Of a stretch of 64,000 bases of DNA, positions 50,992 through 64,000 are shown piece after piece (the first letter of the stretch is position 1; each line of letters starts with the position of its first letter). Location of the stretch: assembly GCF_002234675.1 (NCBI RefSeq), contig NC_019868.2, positions 25,682,293-25,746,292 of the forward strand, written 5' to 3'. The notes under the pieces are model-generated. The model was not told where the DNA came from. It saw only the letters and a list, made by a program, of their open reading frames with translations, and ran no database searches. The translations under genes and the position numbers were made by a program. This stretch comes from Oryzias latipes (taxonomy: Eukaryota > Chordata > Actinopteri > Beloniformes > Adrianichthyidae).

Positions 50992-53900
50992 TCAGTTGTC
51001 TGAGGGCGCCGATGAGGAGGAGGCCGTCTCCAGCTTGCGTAAGCGGCGCCTCCTCAGCTCAGCAGCGTTTGGTTCTCCGTCTTCATCCTCCGCCTCTCCT
51101 TCGTCCACGCTTTCTTTTCCTCCAGTGTCCAGAGCAGAGGAGGTGGAGTCAGCGGGTAGAGAGGAAACCGCGGCGGCGGCGGCGCTTGCTTGATCAGCTG
51201 GAAACAAAAACCATTTCTCCATCAGGTAACAGAATCCACAGCTCTCGCCGTTTCACACCATTTAAAAAAAAAAAAATTAAACATTGTGTTCTGCGTCCTG
51301 ATTGGTCGTAGAGAACTGTCAATCAACCTCCAACAGGAAACCTCGTTTCCACATTTCTAAGAATCTTCAATTGCGATCATTCTAGAATCCTTTTTTTTTA
51401 ATGGAGAGAATGGAGAGTTTAAACGAGAGAAAAGTGCATAAATGTTCACGTCTGTCAGAAAAAAAGTTTATTTAAGGTTGTAGGGAGGTTTACTGCCTTA
51501 AAAACATCTGGAATCTTACTTCCCAGATTTCACCGTATCGCGGATTCATTTTAGAACGCAACTTTTGCGATAAGCCAGGGAACACTGGACTAGAATATCT
51601 GATCTGTTCCAGAAAAATCAAGTACCAATATTTGTGATTACTAATTTGTAATCTGGTAAAGATACAAGATGTACAGGAATGATCACTTTTTATGTTATGT
51701 TGATTCTCGTGTAAATAATAAATAAAGTATAAAAAATGTTGATTAAATGTATATTATCATCATAAACCAGTAAAAAGACAAACGTGCAGCAAAGATATTA
51801 AATGAAAAGAACTGTGGTTTGATGAATGAATGAATGAATGAATGAATAGATGATTTGTGAATCTGCAGCCAAGGTCCCCACGATCCTCCACAGCTGTAGC
51901 TTTCTTTACCATTTGAGCTCATTCCTGCCATCATGACCCCCCCAGGCAGACGGATCAGATCACTTACATGCGGACGAGCTCTTCTCAGAGCTGCTGGGGG
52001 CTGCAGGAGCGTCCGTGCGGCTTGTGGCTTCAGCAGAGCGGCTCTCGGCCCGAGGAGGACTGTGGGAAAGCAAACCCCTCAGCATTTCAATATAAACATG
52101 TATCCAATATAAACATGCAATTGTCATGGTGACGACTTTTTATCATGAGAATGACTTTACAGTTTAAGAATCAGAGGTTTGGTTACGTGAGCGTGGTGAC
52201 GGTGCTGAGGTAGTGGTGGATGTTGAGCATGGCGGCGTCCAGCAGCGTGTGGATGTTCTGAAGACACTGCAGCCTGGCCTCCAGACCTCGCCGCCCCTCA
52301 GCCTCCAACTCCCTCAGCTCTTCCTCCGACAGGCGGGACAGAGAAGGAGGCGGGGGGGGCATGGAGGACACTGCAACAACATGAGGGGAAAAAAACAGAC
52401 TGATGGAAGGAATCCATGAAGGGTCTGCTTCATGAACGCAGCAGAATAAACAGGATGACTGCTACTTCCGCCACAACAAGATTGAACTTTTTGCCTACAA
52501 ACGTGGATCTCGGCTTGATGGAAAGTGAACCGTGGAGTTAAAATCTGCAAAGGGCAAACGACGAAAATCTTCAGCAAGTGTCTCATCTGTGACCGGTGCA
52601 GTGAGGAGGTCGACGGATGACTTGAAGCAGATTTTCCTCTTCCTGGTCAGGATCCACTCTGGCCCAATGGCAGCTCAAGCAACAAGCTTTTGGAGCTGCG
52701 TTTGCGCTTTCAACCTGCTTTTGTGGCACATTTCTGACGATGGAGGACCCATATTGAGAAAATTAAGCTTAAAATTGCATTTCTGAGTATTTCTTTATTC
52801 AAATTGTTGTGAATTAGCAGCAAAAAGAAAAAAAGACCACATCATATTTGTGACGTGGGCGGGTCACTAGCTCCCTGCTCCGAGCTCTCAGCAACGGGAA
52901 GGTTTGGGGGACGGGGTTGCTCAACACCAAAAGCCCCGCCCACAACGTGGGAGTTGAATTTCTAAAGAACTGCTGCCGCTCTGCAGAAACGGTGTCTTGA
53001 TTTCGGCAAAAAAAACAAAAAACGGCATAATCATAACGAAAATACAACTGGGAAAGCTTTGAAAATGGATGAAAATACGATCGGAGATTGACTTTATTCC
53101 ATTAGAGCAGTATTTTTCTTTAAAAATGGTCATTGCCTTTTAAAAACTGCTTTGGAAATAAAAAAGTGACCACAAACCTGACCATTAACGGACTTCTTGA
53201 GCCATCAGACTTTGGAAGTAGTCATAGAGGCACGAAAAGCTCCAAATAAGTTCACTTATGTGAAATATTATTATATTATTATTTTAAATATACATAAAAA
53301 ATATCTCCCAGCATTTCTCCTTGTTTTTCAGTTGCAATAATCAGATTACTCTCCGATTTTAGAGTAAATGGGCTTTTTGGAAACTCCAGCCAATTTCTAG
53401 TACGACATTTATTTCCATCCATGAGGGAATTTTACATCTAGATAATTTTTTTTTTTTTTTTTGAAAAAGTGAAATGCAATAAATGTATATGAAATCTTAC
53501 CAAAAGGCGGTGGGGGAGGCATGGGCAGCCATGGAGCGGTGGGGAATGGAGGAGGCGGGAAGGAGAAGGGGAACCCTGGGAATGCGGATCCCGGAGCAGC
53601 AGCTGCTGCAGGGGGAGAAGTGTCTGCAGGAGACGAGGATGCCGGCTGGCTGGTGCCTGCAGGAGAGTCACATGTCAAACGCCAACAACTGTAAGCCAAT
53701 AAAGGCTTGAAAAAGTATAAACACCACTTAATTTAATGCGGATTTTAGCTTTGGAAACTAAAGTTTCCAGAGTGCACATAAACAAACCCTATAACCTACA
53801 TTTGTGGCCTTTTCTTCATATAACTCAACTTTGTTATTCTATACAATTCTCTTATAATTTAGATGCAAATGCACTTTGGAAAATCTGAAATTCTTACACA

Positions 53901-56900
53901 TCTTTGCAAATCAAAACGTTAGATTCTCCTAAATACTATTGTTTTGCAACTATGCTGCAGAGATATCAAAGTGGTGGTTCTGACCTGCACTTTGTGCCGC
54001 TTCCGAGCTGCTTGGTGGGGCATCGGCGCCTCCGGGGGCCGCTGCTGCTGCTGCAGGCGGGGGCACAGGAGGAAAAGGACCCCAGAAAGGGAAGACACCA
54101 GGAGGGAAGCCCGGCAGCATGCCTGGAGGGACTGGAGGGAAGGCGGAGCAAAGAAAATGCTTACATGCCAGAAACAAACTTTTTCCAAACACTCAGGTCA
54201 AGGTTTTGATGAAGTTCTAGTTGTGCGAGTTCTGCTTGGAAGGTGAGGGCGCCCACATCTGACCTTCTGAAAGCTTCATCAAGCAACCGCTTTCATGTCA
54301 GACCAGACTTTCCCGGACCGGCCTGTTCGAGGCTGAAGTGAGCATTTTAATAGTAGCCAGTTGAAGGTAAAGTTAATCTTCATCCTCTGTAAAATATCTT
54401 TAAACTTTATTTGTAAAATACATTTCCCATAGGAATCATTAAAGTGTGATACTGATTTTCCCTTAATACACAAGTGTCACAGTGGAAGTTAAAAATAAAA
54501 ATAAATGAAAACTTAAAATGACTTGAGTCTTACCGTTGGGGGCTGGAGCTGCAGGAGCGTTAGCGGGGGCCGCTGGCGCAGGAGGCGGAGCCTGAGCTGG
54601 AGCCTGCGTCTGATTGTTGTTGGTGGCTCTGAGGACGTCCATGCGACACGTAGGACAGGTCTGCTGCCTCTGGAACCAAGAGCGCAGACAGCTGTGGGGA
54701 AAGTGAGACAACAAAACATATTATAAAAAACAGAAAAAACTTTTCGGTTTCTTAAACATTTCAGAATCCAAATGAATCTACCTGGAGTGGAAAATGTGAT
54801 TGCACGGTAGTTTTTTGGCGCCCGTGACCATCTCCTCTCGGCAGATGATGCAAACGTTGTCAGAGGCCTGAAGATCTTCAGGGGTCGCATCAGGATATCT
54901 GTGAAGAATATTCAGTGAAGAATATTTAACAAACGAAGGTGATGACCAAACAGACGATGATCAGAGATTTTCTTTAAACGAGAAGCAGGTTTTTACTCAC
55001 AGTGTGTTCATGTTCCGGATGGCTCTTCTGGACATGATAGCATCCGTAACCGCTTTCTTAAACTGTCTGGAAAAACAAGTTCAGAGCTGCATCAATTACA
55101 ATACAGAGTCTGTAAAAAACCTCCTAAACAATAATGTAATGTAGCTTTCTGCAACAGAAAAACAGGCGTCACTCCTATGTGAGCTGATCTAACGGTTTAA
55201 AACACACCTGTCTCTGATCAAGCAGAATATAAGAAATAAAGATAATTTAGGAATAAACAAATGAGCGAAAAGTCTATGGAAGTTGAGCAGACCTCATGGC
55301 CAAATACATGGGCCGGATGGCAAACAGGGGGAAGGTGTGGACCTTGATCATGATGGTCATGAAAGCGACGTAGAGCAGCACTTTGATGAAGCCTGGAAAT
55401 GACCAAAAATGACACTTCAGCTGCTTGAACACACAAACCCAAAGGGGAAACCACACACACACACACACACCTGTGAAGAGCTCCGTGTAGAGCATATAGA
55501 CGGCCTTGTTGTCCCAGGGGTTCTCACTCTGCAGGTCAACGGTGTGCAGAATGTACTTGATGAAGGTTGTGAGCACCATGGTCAGCAGGATGGCATACTG
55601 GGGAACACACATCAGGAAGATGCTTCAACTGGCTTACATTTACATTTATACAAAGTGGAGACAAAGCCTGTAAAAAACAAAACAAAAATAAAATTCTCAG
55701 CTGCAGAAAAAAGTCAAAGAGTTGATGTTTACACGCTCTCCTGCTGGCTTACAGCCCCCGAAATGGTGAGCAGTATCAGAGCTTTTTGTCTGAAACCGGA
55801 TTCATCAGAATGGAGCAGAGCAGGGAGTTTGCCCAGCGTTTTTTCTACAAAACAAATACGATGTCATTCAAACGGAATTTTTTCCATCTACATCCGATTC
55901 ACAACAATTAAAATAAAGAAACTGTCAGAAGTGCAACTTTGATCTTAGATTTCTTTAAATATGTTCTCCATCATCAGAAAAATGCATTTTAAAAACACCC
56001 AAAACACAATTTTCATCAAAGTGCATCTTTAATAGAATCAAAGAATAATTCAAATCCCAAAGAAATGAATCAACAGATTCTGGCCCCATCTGATCCGGGC
56101 CTTCGGAAAGGCAGCTTAATGTTTGAAAAAAGGATTGTGGGAAAGGAAACTAGCTCAGGTGCTGCTGACAAAGCTCATCAATGTATAACTGCACCGAGTT
56201 TCTGAATTAAGAACTTACAGACTTAACATAAGTCCTACCCATTGATTATATTTTATTATTCGCTAATGCATGGCAAACAAAATTGTTTTCATTATTAAAG
56301 ACGTCCATTGATTATCTATGCTTATAACTGCAAACAAAAATGTAAAACATCTTTATAAGTTTAAAAATCTAAGTGGAAATATGGATCCATCCTGGATGTG
56401 CGGCTCCTCACATAAACGACTGGTTGCTTCTATTCTTTCTTCTTAGAGTTTTCAAGTCCTTTCCGTCAAACCAATGACTCTCATCTCTAAATGTAAAGAC
56501 ATGTTTCCATCTCTGCATTTCACATTTTTTGTAAACTGCAATATGGCCATCGTTCACTCTACGGATCGACATGTCTTGAGTTTGCTGCAATCGACACGAC
56601 CTTATTAAAACGATAAAAGCACATTTTGGGTAAAATTGTGGAAATATGACTTTATCTTTGTCTGATCAAAAGAAAAAAAGACTACTCCTCCATAAAAGAC
56701 ATTAAGAAAAACTAATTTAAGTTCTAAAACATAAATTTCAAAAGGTTGTTTAATCAAATACAGTTAATTATTCTATTGCAATAGATGACATTCATAATGT
56801 TAGTTTATGGCATGTTAAACATATAGTATCCTTTGATCAGCAGACTTCACAACATAAAGTATAAATGGTTGAATATTTTACACTAGATCTGTACCAAAGT

Positions 56901-58621
56901 CAACTGATATTCATCAGTGTGTGACGAGACAAAGAAAAGAAAGGAAGAAAAAAAAACGTGATTGCAAAATCAAATAAACTATTTGCTAATCTATGTGCTC
57001 AGAAATGTTATTTTTACTCCCTGAAAAGGACAGGTTCCCTGATTAATGACGTCTCTCTAATGAAAACATAGACAAAGAGTTAAAAAGTGAACACGTGCAC
57101 GGAAAGACAAACCTCGAAGCCAAAGACGAGCTGAACGGACGCTCCGCGGGTGATGATGCTGTGGCAGGCGTGGTTGACGAACAAGAAGTCCATGACACCC
57201 AGCAGTCCCATGAGAGCTGCAGAAAACCACATCACATCAAAAATAAGGACATTTAAATCAAACTGAACTTCCGTTCTTGATAGTTTAGTGCCAGGGACAC
57301 TTAAATTGTTTACTTTAAGTGGAATCTAAAAACTATCCTCTATCTATCAATTTTTTACGACAAAAAATTAACAATTTAGCCTTAAAAACTGGGACAAAAT
57401 GTGCATCACTCCCAGCTTTAAAAGCAAACCCACACCAGTCTTGCATCAGTTCATAATGAGGCTAACAATGTAAATAAAATTTGACTTTAGAATAAAAAAC
57501 ATTACTATATTTTTGAAAATAGGAATTACATTTTTATTCTGGGTTCAAATAATGAAAGGAAAAAAAATCTGAAAAAGACCAGAAACTCTCTGTACTCATT
57601 TGCTAATTTTACTACTATATTGTGGTTGATGCTCTTCAAGGTAAAACTGAGGAACATCTGGCTTCATGTGCACAACAAAAGGATTTGCATAGAGTTTAAT
57701 ATAGTTTTGCTTCATTCAAGTGCAACCAGGGGAAACCAGGAAACAGACAGAGATGAAATGTCTGGACTAAAGTCAGATTAGTTTAAGAAATATACTTACA
57801 TAATACTCTCAGGTGAAAAATCCATGATATATTTGGACTCCGCTCCATCTGAATAAAAAAAAAGAAGAAAAAGTTTAATGACTATAAAACACATTTGATG
57901 TGCTTATAATTGCCAGAAAAAAAGAAAACCGTCATGTCATTTGAGTTAAACATTTGTATTCATTTACTTTGCCCGTGTCATAAAGCAGCTTGCTTAAAAA
58001 ATGCCAAAAATTTGCCACCTAAAGTTATGAGAGCTTGTCTCCATGTCTTAGCATCACTCACAAAGTCCACTCGATCCTCAGCCAGCCAGTGGAAGCACTT
58101 CAGGAAGAGCAGGAGGGTGAAGAGGGCAACAAAACGGGGCGAGAAGTCATCTCGGAATACGGTGAAAGCCAGGCACGTCTCTGTCACTGCGTACCACGAG
58201 CGCTCGATGAGATGCTGGTGGAGAAACGCAAAGTCCACATGAATACCGCTGTAGACACTTACACTCAAAGAGGAAATGTTTAGTATGTCATAGATCCATG
58301 ACTTCACCTCCATCTCTGCAGCTCTTAGCTGGCCAAAAAAGACCTTCCTCATAAACTTTCCAAGCAGAAACACCAGAACAAATGCCTGAATATACAACAC
58401 CTGAAAAAAAAAAAACAGAATCTGTGACTAATGCACTAAACACACAGACTGTATTACATGTGAAACATTCAGCTCTGAACTATCCTTACCGCCATGCTGG
58501 GGCTGCTCTTCGTGAGGTAGACCACAGTTGGGTAAAACTGGTGTTTGAGTAAATAAGCGTGAGCCACTACAGCTCCAGTCAACGCCAGACTGGTGGCAGT
58601 TACTAAGGCGGCTCGTACCAT
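50992..58621 (-). CDS. syvn1: E3 ubiquitin-protein ligase synoviolin (HRD1)
   Basis: Fifteen coding exons: 58621-58490 (exon starts 58627), 58400-58308, 58214-58062, 57848-57800, 57216-57113, 55597-55471, 55392-55293, 55066-55001, 54898-54782, 54691-54534, 54131-53985, 53656-53501, 52370-52187, 52059-51968 and 51197-50992, giving 627 aa (human 617). Multiple N-terminal membrane segments (residues ~1-250) include AILLTMVLTTFIKYIL and the conserved VDLQSENPWDNKAVYMLYTE. The RING-H2 lies at ~291-329: CIICREEM, CNHIFHSSC, CPTC. A Pro/Ala-rich cytosolic tail follows, then an ARLQCLQNIHTLLDAAM helix and an acidic end with AAELRRRRLRKLE. SYVN1 is the core ligase and channel of ER-associated degradation with SEL1L. 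The exon 7 donor is embedded in a (GT)n repeat. Confidence 0.96.
51826..51848 (+). repeat. (GAAT)n microsatellite
   Basis: Five or more tandem GAAT/AATG units in a syvn1 intron. Confidence 0.9.
52690..53065 (+). repeat. Internally deleted copy of repeat family R
   Basis: Blocks 'tttctgacgatggaggac', 'tatttctttattcaaattg', 'gggttgctcaacacc' and 'gctgccgctctgcagaaac' match 37141-37745, with part of the middle missing. It lies in a syvn1 intron. Confidence 0.6.
55720..56040 (-). repeat. Reverse-oriented copy of repeat family R
   Basis: Read on the minus strand it shows 'gcactttgatgaaaattgtg', 'ttttctgatgatggagaaca' and 'gggggctgtaagccagc'. This copy preserves the probable family start (AAAGATGCACTTTGATG). 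It lies in syvn1 intron 5. Confidence 0.6.
56041..57112 (-). other. Rest of syvn1 intron 5
   Basis: AT-rich. The only notable item is a 50-bp structured element at 56770-56820, also present at 60865-60917. Confidence 0.5.
56770..56820 (+). repeat. Shared palindromic element, copy A
   Basis: Contains the perfect palindrome CTATTGCAATAG and the arms ACATT...AATGT, then TTATGGCATGTTAAAC. About 95% identical to 60865-60917. Confidence 0.7.
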
Positions 58622-59498
58622 TTTGGACTGCAGATTCTACCAAAGAAAACAAAACAAAAAACTGTTATTGGTTGCATCTTACGTCATGCTGCGATTAAAC
58701 AGAGAGTGAACATCAATATGTTTTCTAATATTGTGATACAATTTTTTTTTAATCATCAGTCATTTGTGGATATGACCACAGCACAAATGAAACCTATATA
58801 TAACTACAAAAAACAGTACTATTATTGAAGTTGTGAAAATTGAGATATTAAAAAAGAAAATCCTCCTGGATTTTTTTTTTTTTTTTTTTTTTGCTGTAAT
58901 AGTTTAGGTTAATTATACTGACATTTATAAAGAAGAGTCAATTTTTTGGCCAACTATCATTACATTTGTCTAGAATCAAAACAATTAAAACAAATCCAGA
59001 AGATACTAAAACCTTGCAGTTGCATATAAATGTGTTATGCTAACACTTATATTTGCAACTTTTCTTAGCAGAGTTAGCAAAGGTCGACCCAGCCTTCGTT
59101 TATTTATGCATTTCACAAACCGTAAACAAACAAGGATCCGCTTTTTTTTTATCCACGTATACAGAAAAAAATAAAACCGGGAACACAAAACATTTAAGAG
59201 AAACTACTTTCATTTTCTTTCCTTTGGCGAGGGGGGAAAAAATCTGAAACCAAGCTAATTTAAAAAAAACAAGTTTCGAATTTGCAACCAAACTTCACAT
59301 AAATAGAAACGACTAATAAGTTGACAAAATTTAATTTCGAAGGCAGCAGTTGCAAACATAACAGGAAGGCCATCATAACTCATCATTGTAATGTTATTTT
59401 TAATGACGGACTCGCTTGTTAACATAGTTTTGCAGCTTAGTTAGCACAGCTAGCTTGTTTTAGCTAATTAGCAGCTGTCACTTCACTGCGGAACTCAC

Positions 59499-59700
59499 CG
59501 ATACGACGCCCGAGGAAGACTTGGCCTTGGTGGATGAACCAGCAACCCCTAAACTAGTGAAATATCTTTGTTGTCACCAGCTAGTCCATTTCAAACACAT
59601 TGTGAACGCCTCCAGGTTATAGGGAAAATCCTGGGCCGTGTTCGTCTACGTGTTTATCTTTGGCTTGCTCCCTGCGAGCCACCTCACTTCCGGTTTTTAC
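59499..59700 (-). promoter_or_regulatory. syvn1 non-coding exon 1 and promoter
   Basis: The exon's 5' splice site is at 59494-59498 (GTGAG on the minus strand). Upstream, the minus strand carries ACCGGAAGTG (about 59684-59693), a strong ETS/GABP site of the kind known to drive mammalian SYVN1. The cap site is not resolved. Confidence 0.6.
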
Positions 59701-60640
59701 GGTAATTCAACCGAAGAGCAAAATTCTGATTAATCTCACTTCCTGCTTTGGATTTGAAGTTTTTAAAAATGATTTTAAATTTAAATCCTAACGTAAAATG
59801 TTTTTTTTTTCTTCGTTACACCATAAGATATTACATTTACATTTTGACGAATATTACGGTAAGAAAATTACGTGGACCAATAGAAAGCTTAAATTTTAAA
59901 AGGGTACGTCATGAAACATATTTACATAAATGAAAGAAAAATACAAACAATTAATTAGGAATAAATTTGTCATTTTTATATTTAATTTTAGTAATGCCAA
60001 ATAAGGCGAACTAATCAACTGTTCAATTTATTAAATTCATTTTTTAAACTTTATAAATAAAAACGTATTTCAAATTAAAATCTACAGTAAAAAAATAGAA
60101 TAAATTGAACAAATTTATAAAAATATATTCATAGGGGTTAATATTCTAATGTTCTTGGAATTTTTTAAATCATTTTTCCAATTACTGATTATTATTTTTT
60201 TTAAATGAATAAAATAAAAATCAGCAAAAGTTTTTCCTTTTTTAAAAAAATTAAAACTTTTCTGACAGACTTTAGCAACTGACAACAAACTCTGGAATTA
60301 ACACCAATTAGTTCATGACCATATTTAACCAGGTTTTATTTTTTCGCTCCTTTAAAACAGCACTTGAGAATTGGACTAAATGTGAATGTTTTAATTCTAT
60401 ACTTGAGTCATTAAAACTATGTGATCTTAACCTTAATTTAACATTTACTTGAGTGCAAAAAAAAAAGAAAAAAAAATAGAATTTTGGAAATAAATTCAAG
60501 TACTTTTCAACTACTTTTGTTTTTTCTCTATAATGTCTGATCGCAATCAAAATGAAAATATTTGATTTGTTGCTTTTTGTGTTTAAATTTCATAAGCATG
60601 GAAACAGCATCACACCTGAATGACAGACACATGAGCAATG
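59701..60640. other. Intergenic gap between syvn1 and the SMAD gene
   Basis: Very AT-rich with many homopolymer runs. No gene or named repeat seen. Confidence 0.5.
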
Positions 60641-60659
60641 CCGGTTTCCACAGAACCAG

Positions 60660-60665
60660 TTTATT
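60660..60665 (-). terminator. Probable SMAD poly(A) signal
   Basis: AATAAA on the minus strand, about 810 bp downstream of the SMAD stop codon. The 3' UTR between them would include copy B of the palindromic element. Confidence 0.45.
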
Positions 60666-60864
60666 TCAATGAGCTCATGAAGCCAACTACTGACATAATG
60701 CCTCGGTACCCAAGCCAAAACTGAATATGCCTTCACAAAAATCCATGAGTGCACAATATTGTTAATACAGTGAGTATGGAAAAATACAGCAACTCTAACT
60801 TGAACTTGAGAGCACAAACACAATCAATAACTGTAGTGTTCATTCTCTGATTACACAATGACTA

Positions 60865-60917
60865 ATTCTATTGCAATAGATGTAACATTCATAATGTTAG
60901 CTTATGGCATGTTAAAC
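60865..60917 (+). repeat. Shared palindromic element, copy B
   Basis: Same CTATTGCAATAG palindrome followed by AACATTCATAATGTT (6-bp arms, 3-nt loop) and TTATGGCATGTTAAAC. Lies in the predicted SMAD 3' UTR. Confidence 0.7.
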
Positions 60918-61475
60918 TTGTTCAGTGATCTCCCATATCGTTAACTATCGTGTGATGGCATACATTTTTATTTTAAAGGCAGTAGCTCAGTGTTCCTTTC
61001 TAGCAGTAGAGACTATAAAATGATGTTATCCGAGTTTTAAAAAGGTAAACAAAAGCGCATCGGTATCTTAACGTTGAAACAATAATTTGTGTTCAACAAA
61101 ATTCAAATTCAGTCAGACGCAGAGTAGTGAGAGATTGGCCTAATTAAAAACGACACAGATAAAACACGTTTATCAAAAAAAAAGAACTTGAGGCAAAAAT
61201 GAATATCCGACAACCACAGGCTCAACAGTAGAGACGGAACTCTTCTTTTTTCCAGGTGTTTTCTTGCGCTGGTTTGTTGTTTAAAACAAGTGGATTCTGG
61301 CTGCAACTGCTGTTGAATCTCAAGCCAGAGTTCAAAATCCTTTCCCCAAGTAGGTGTAAACAGTTCGTCCACTTGATTTTAAATTACAAATCGTTGAATG
61401 GGGAGAAGCAAAACATAAAAAAAGGAAAAGGAAAAACAAAACTTAAGGCCTTTCCAAGCTCCCATGAATCCATCA

Positions 61476-63809
<2,334 letters not shown>

Positions 63810-63895
63810 CTGGGACATTAGAAGGCAGTTAGCAAGGATGAGACCAGTTGTTGGTGCTGGCAAATGGTTGTAACATAAAACACACAAAATGCACG

Positions 63896-63930
63896 TGCGC
63901 ACACACACACACACACACATACACACACAC
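63896..63930 (+). repeat. (CA)n microsatellite
   Basis: About 15 CA units, some interrupted, roughly 90 bp upstream (minus strand) of the SMAD linker exon. From 63931 to 64000 nothing is recognised. Confidence 0.9.
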
Positions 63931-64000
63931 CTCCCTTGACTCAGACAATCATCCCTGGATCTGTGGCCCGGAAACAGAGTCAGATTACACTTATGCCTCG

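Noticed and set aside
55409-55942. 177-codon plus-strand open frame
   Set aside because: Antisense to syvn1 membrane-domain exons and running into a repeat family R copy.
63931-64000. Possible further SMAD exon at the right edge
   Set aside because: No frame matches the SMAD linker or MH1 domain and no clear acceptor is visible; left as intron.

Overview
The window is nuclear DNA from a ray-finned fish. Genes are intron-rich with GT-AG splice sites, introns are AT-rich, and the repeats are typical of teleosts (L2/Maui-like LINE ends, a tRNA-derived SINE, Tc1 and hAT relics, a TTAA-flanked MITE). The proteins are clear vertebrate orthologues. A percomorph (medaka-like or relative) is likely, but the species cannot be named from sequence alone. 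Exon coordinates below were built by hand from splice sites, reading phase and known protein families; expect an error of 1-2 bases at some borders. In each complete gene the summed exon lengths are a multiple of three.

Layout: lonrf3 (minus, 603-8568) | repeat-rich gap | commd5 (minus, 14043-21171) | shared promoter | fam199x (plus, 21.3-30.6 kb) | smim19 (plus, 31078-32117) | a PLD3/PLD4-type phospholipase D/exonuclease gene with an unusually long N-terminus (minus, 33834-41267) | shared promoter | gpr137 (plus, 41.6-47.05 kb) | gap with an orphan promoter-like cluster and one unassigned ORF | syvn1/HRD1 (minus, 49.7-59.7 kb) | 3' half of a BMP-type R-SMAD (minus, 61476 to beyond the right edge). 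Two gene pairs are divergent over short spacers (commd5/fam199x and PLD/gpr137).

The genes do not form one pathway. Several act on membrane or protein quality control: LONRF3 (RING/LON ligase family), SYVN1 (ER-associated degradation ligase), GPR137 (lysosomal mTORC1 regulator family), COMMD5 (endosomal Commander complex) and the PLD3/4-type lumenal nuclease. Human orthologues lie on different chromosomes (lonrf3 and fam199x on X; commd5 and smim19 on 8; gpr137 and syvn1 on 11q13), so the block is a teleost rearrangement patchwork.

Most notable: a perfect 36-bp inverted repeat with a 4-nt loop in a PLD intron; a roughly 340-residue basic/acidic N-terminal region ahead of the PLD gene's membrane anchor; three copies of one 205-bp MITE; an orphan CRE/CCAAT/X-box cluster downstream of gpr137; a 50-bp element with two internal palindromes shared by a syvn1 intron and the SMAD 3' region; and splice sites built from TG/GT microsatellites in lonrf3 and syvn1. 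No virus-derived element, CRISPR array or prokaryotic feature was recognised.
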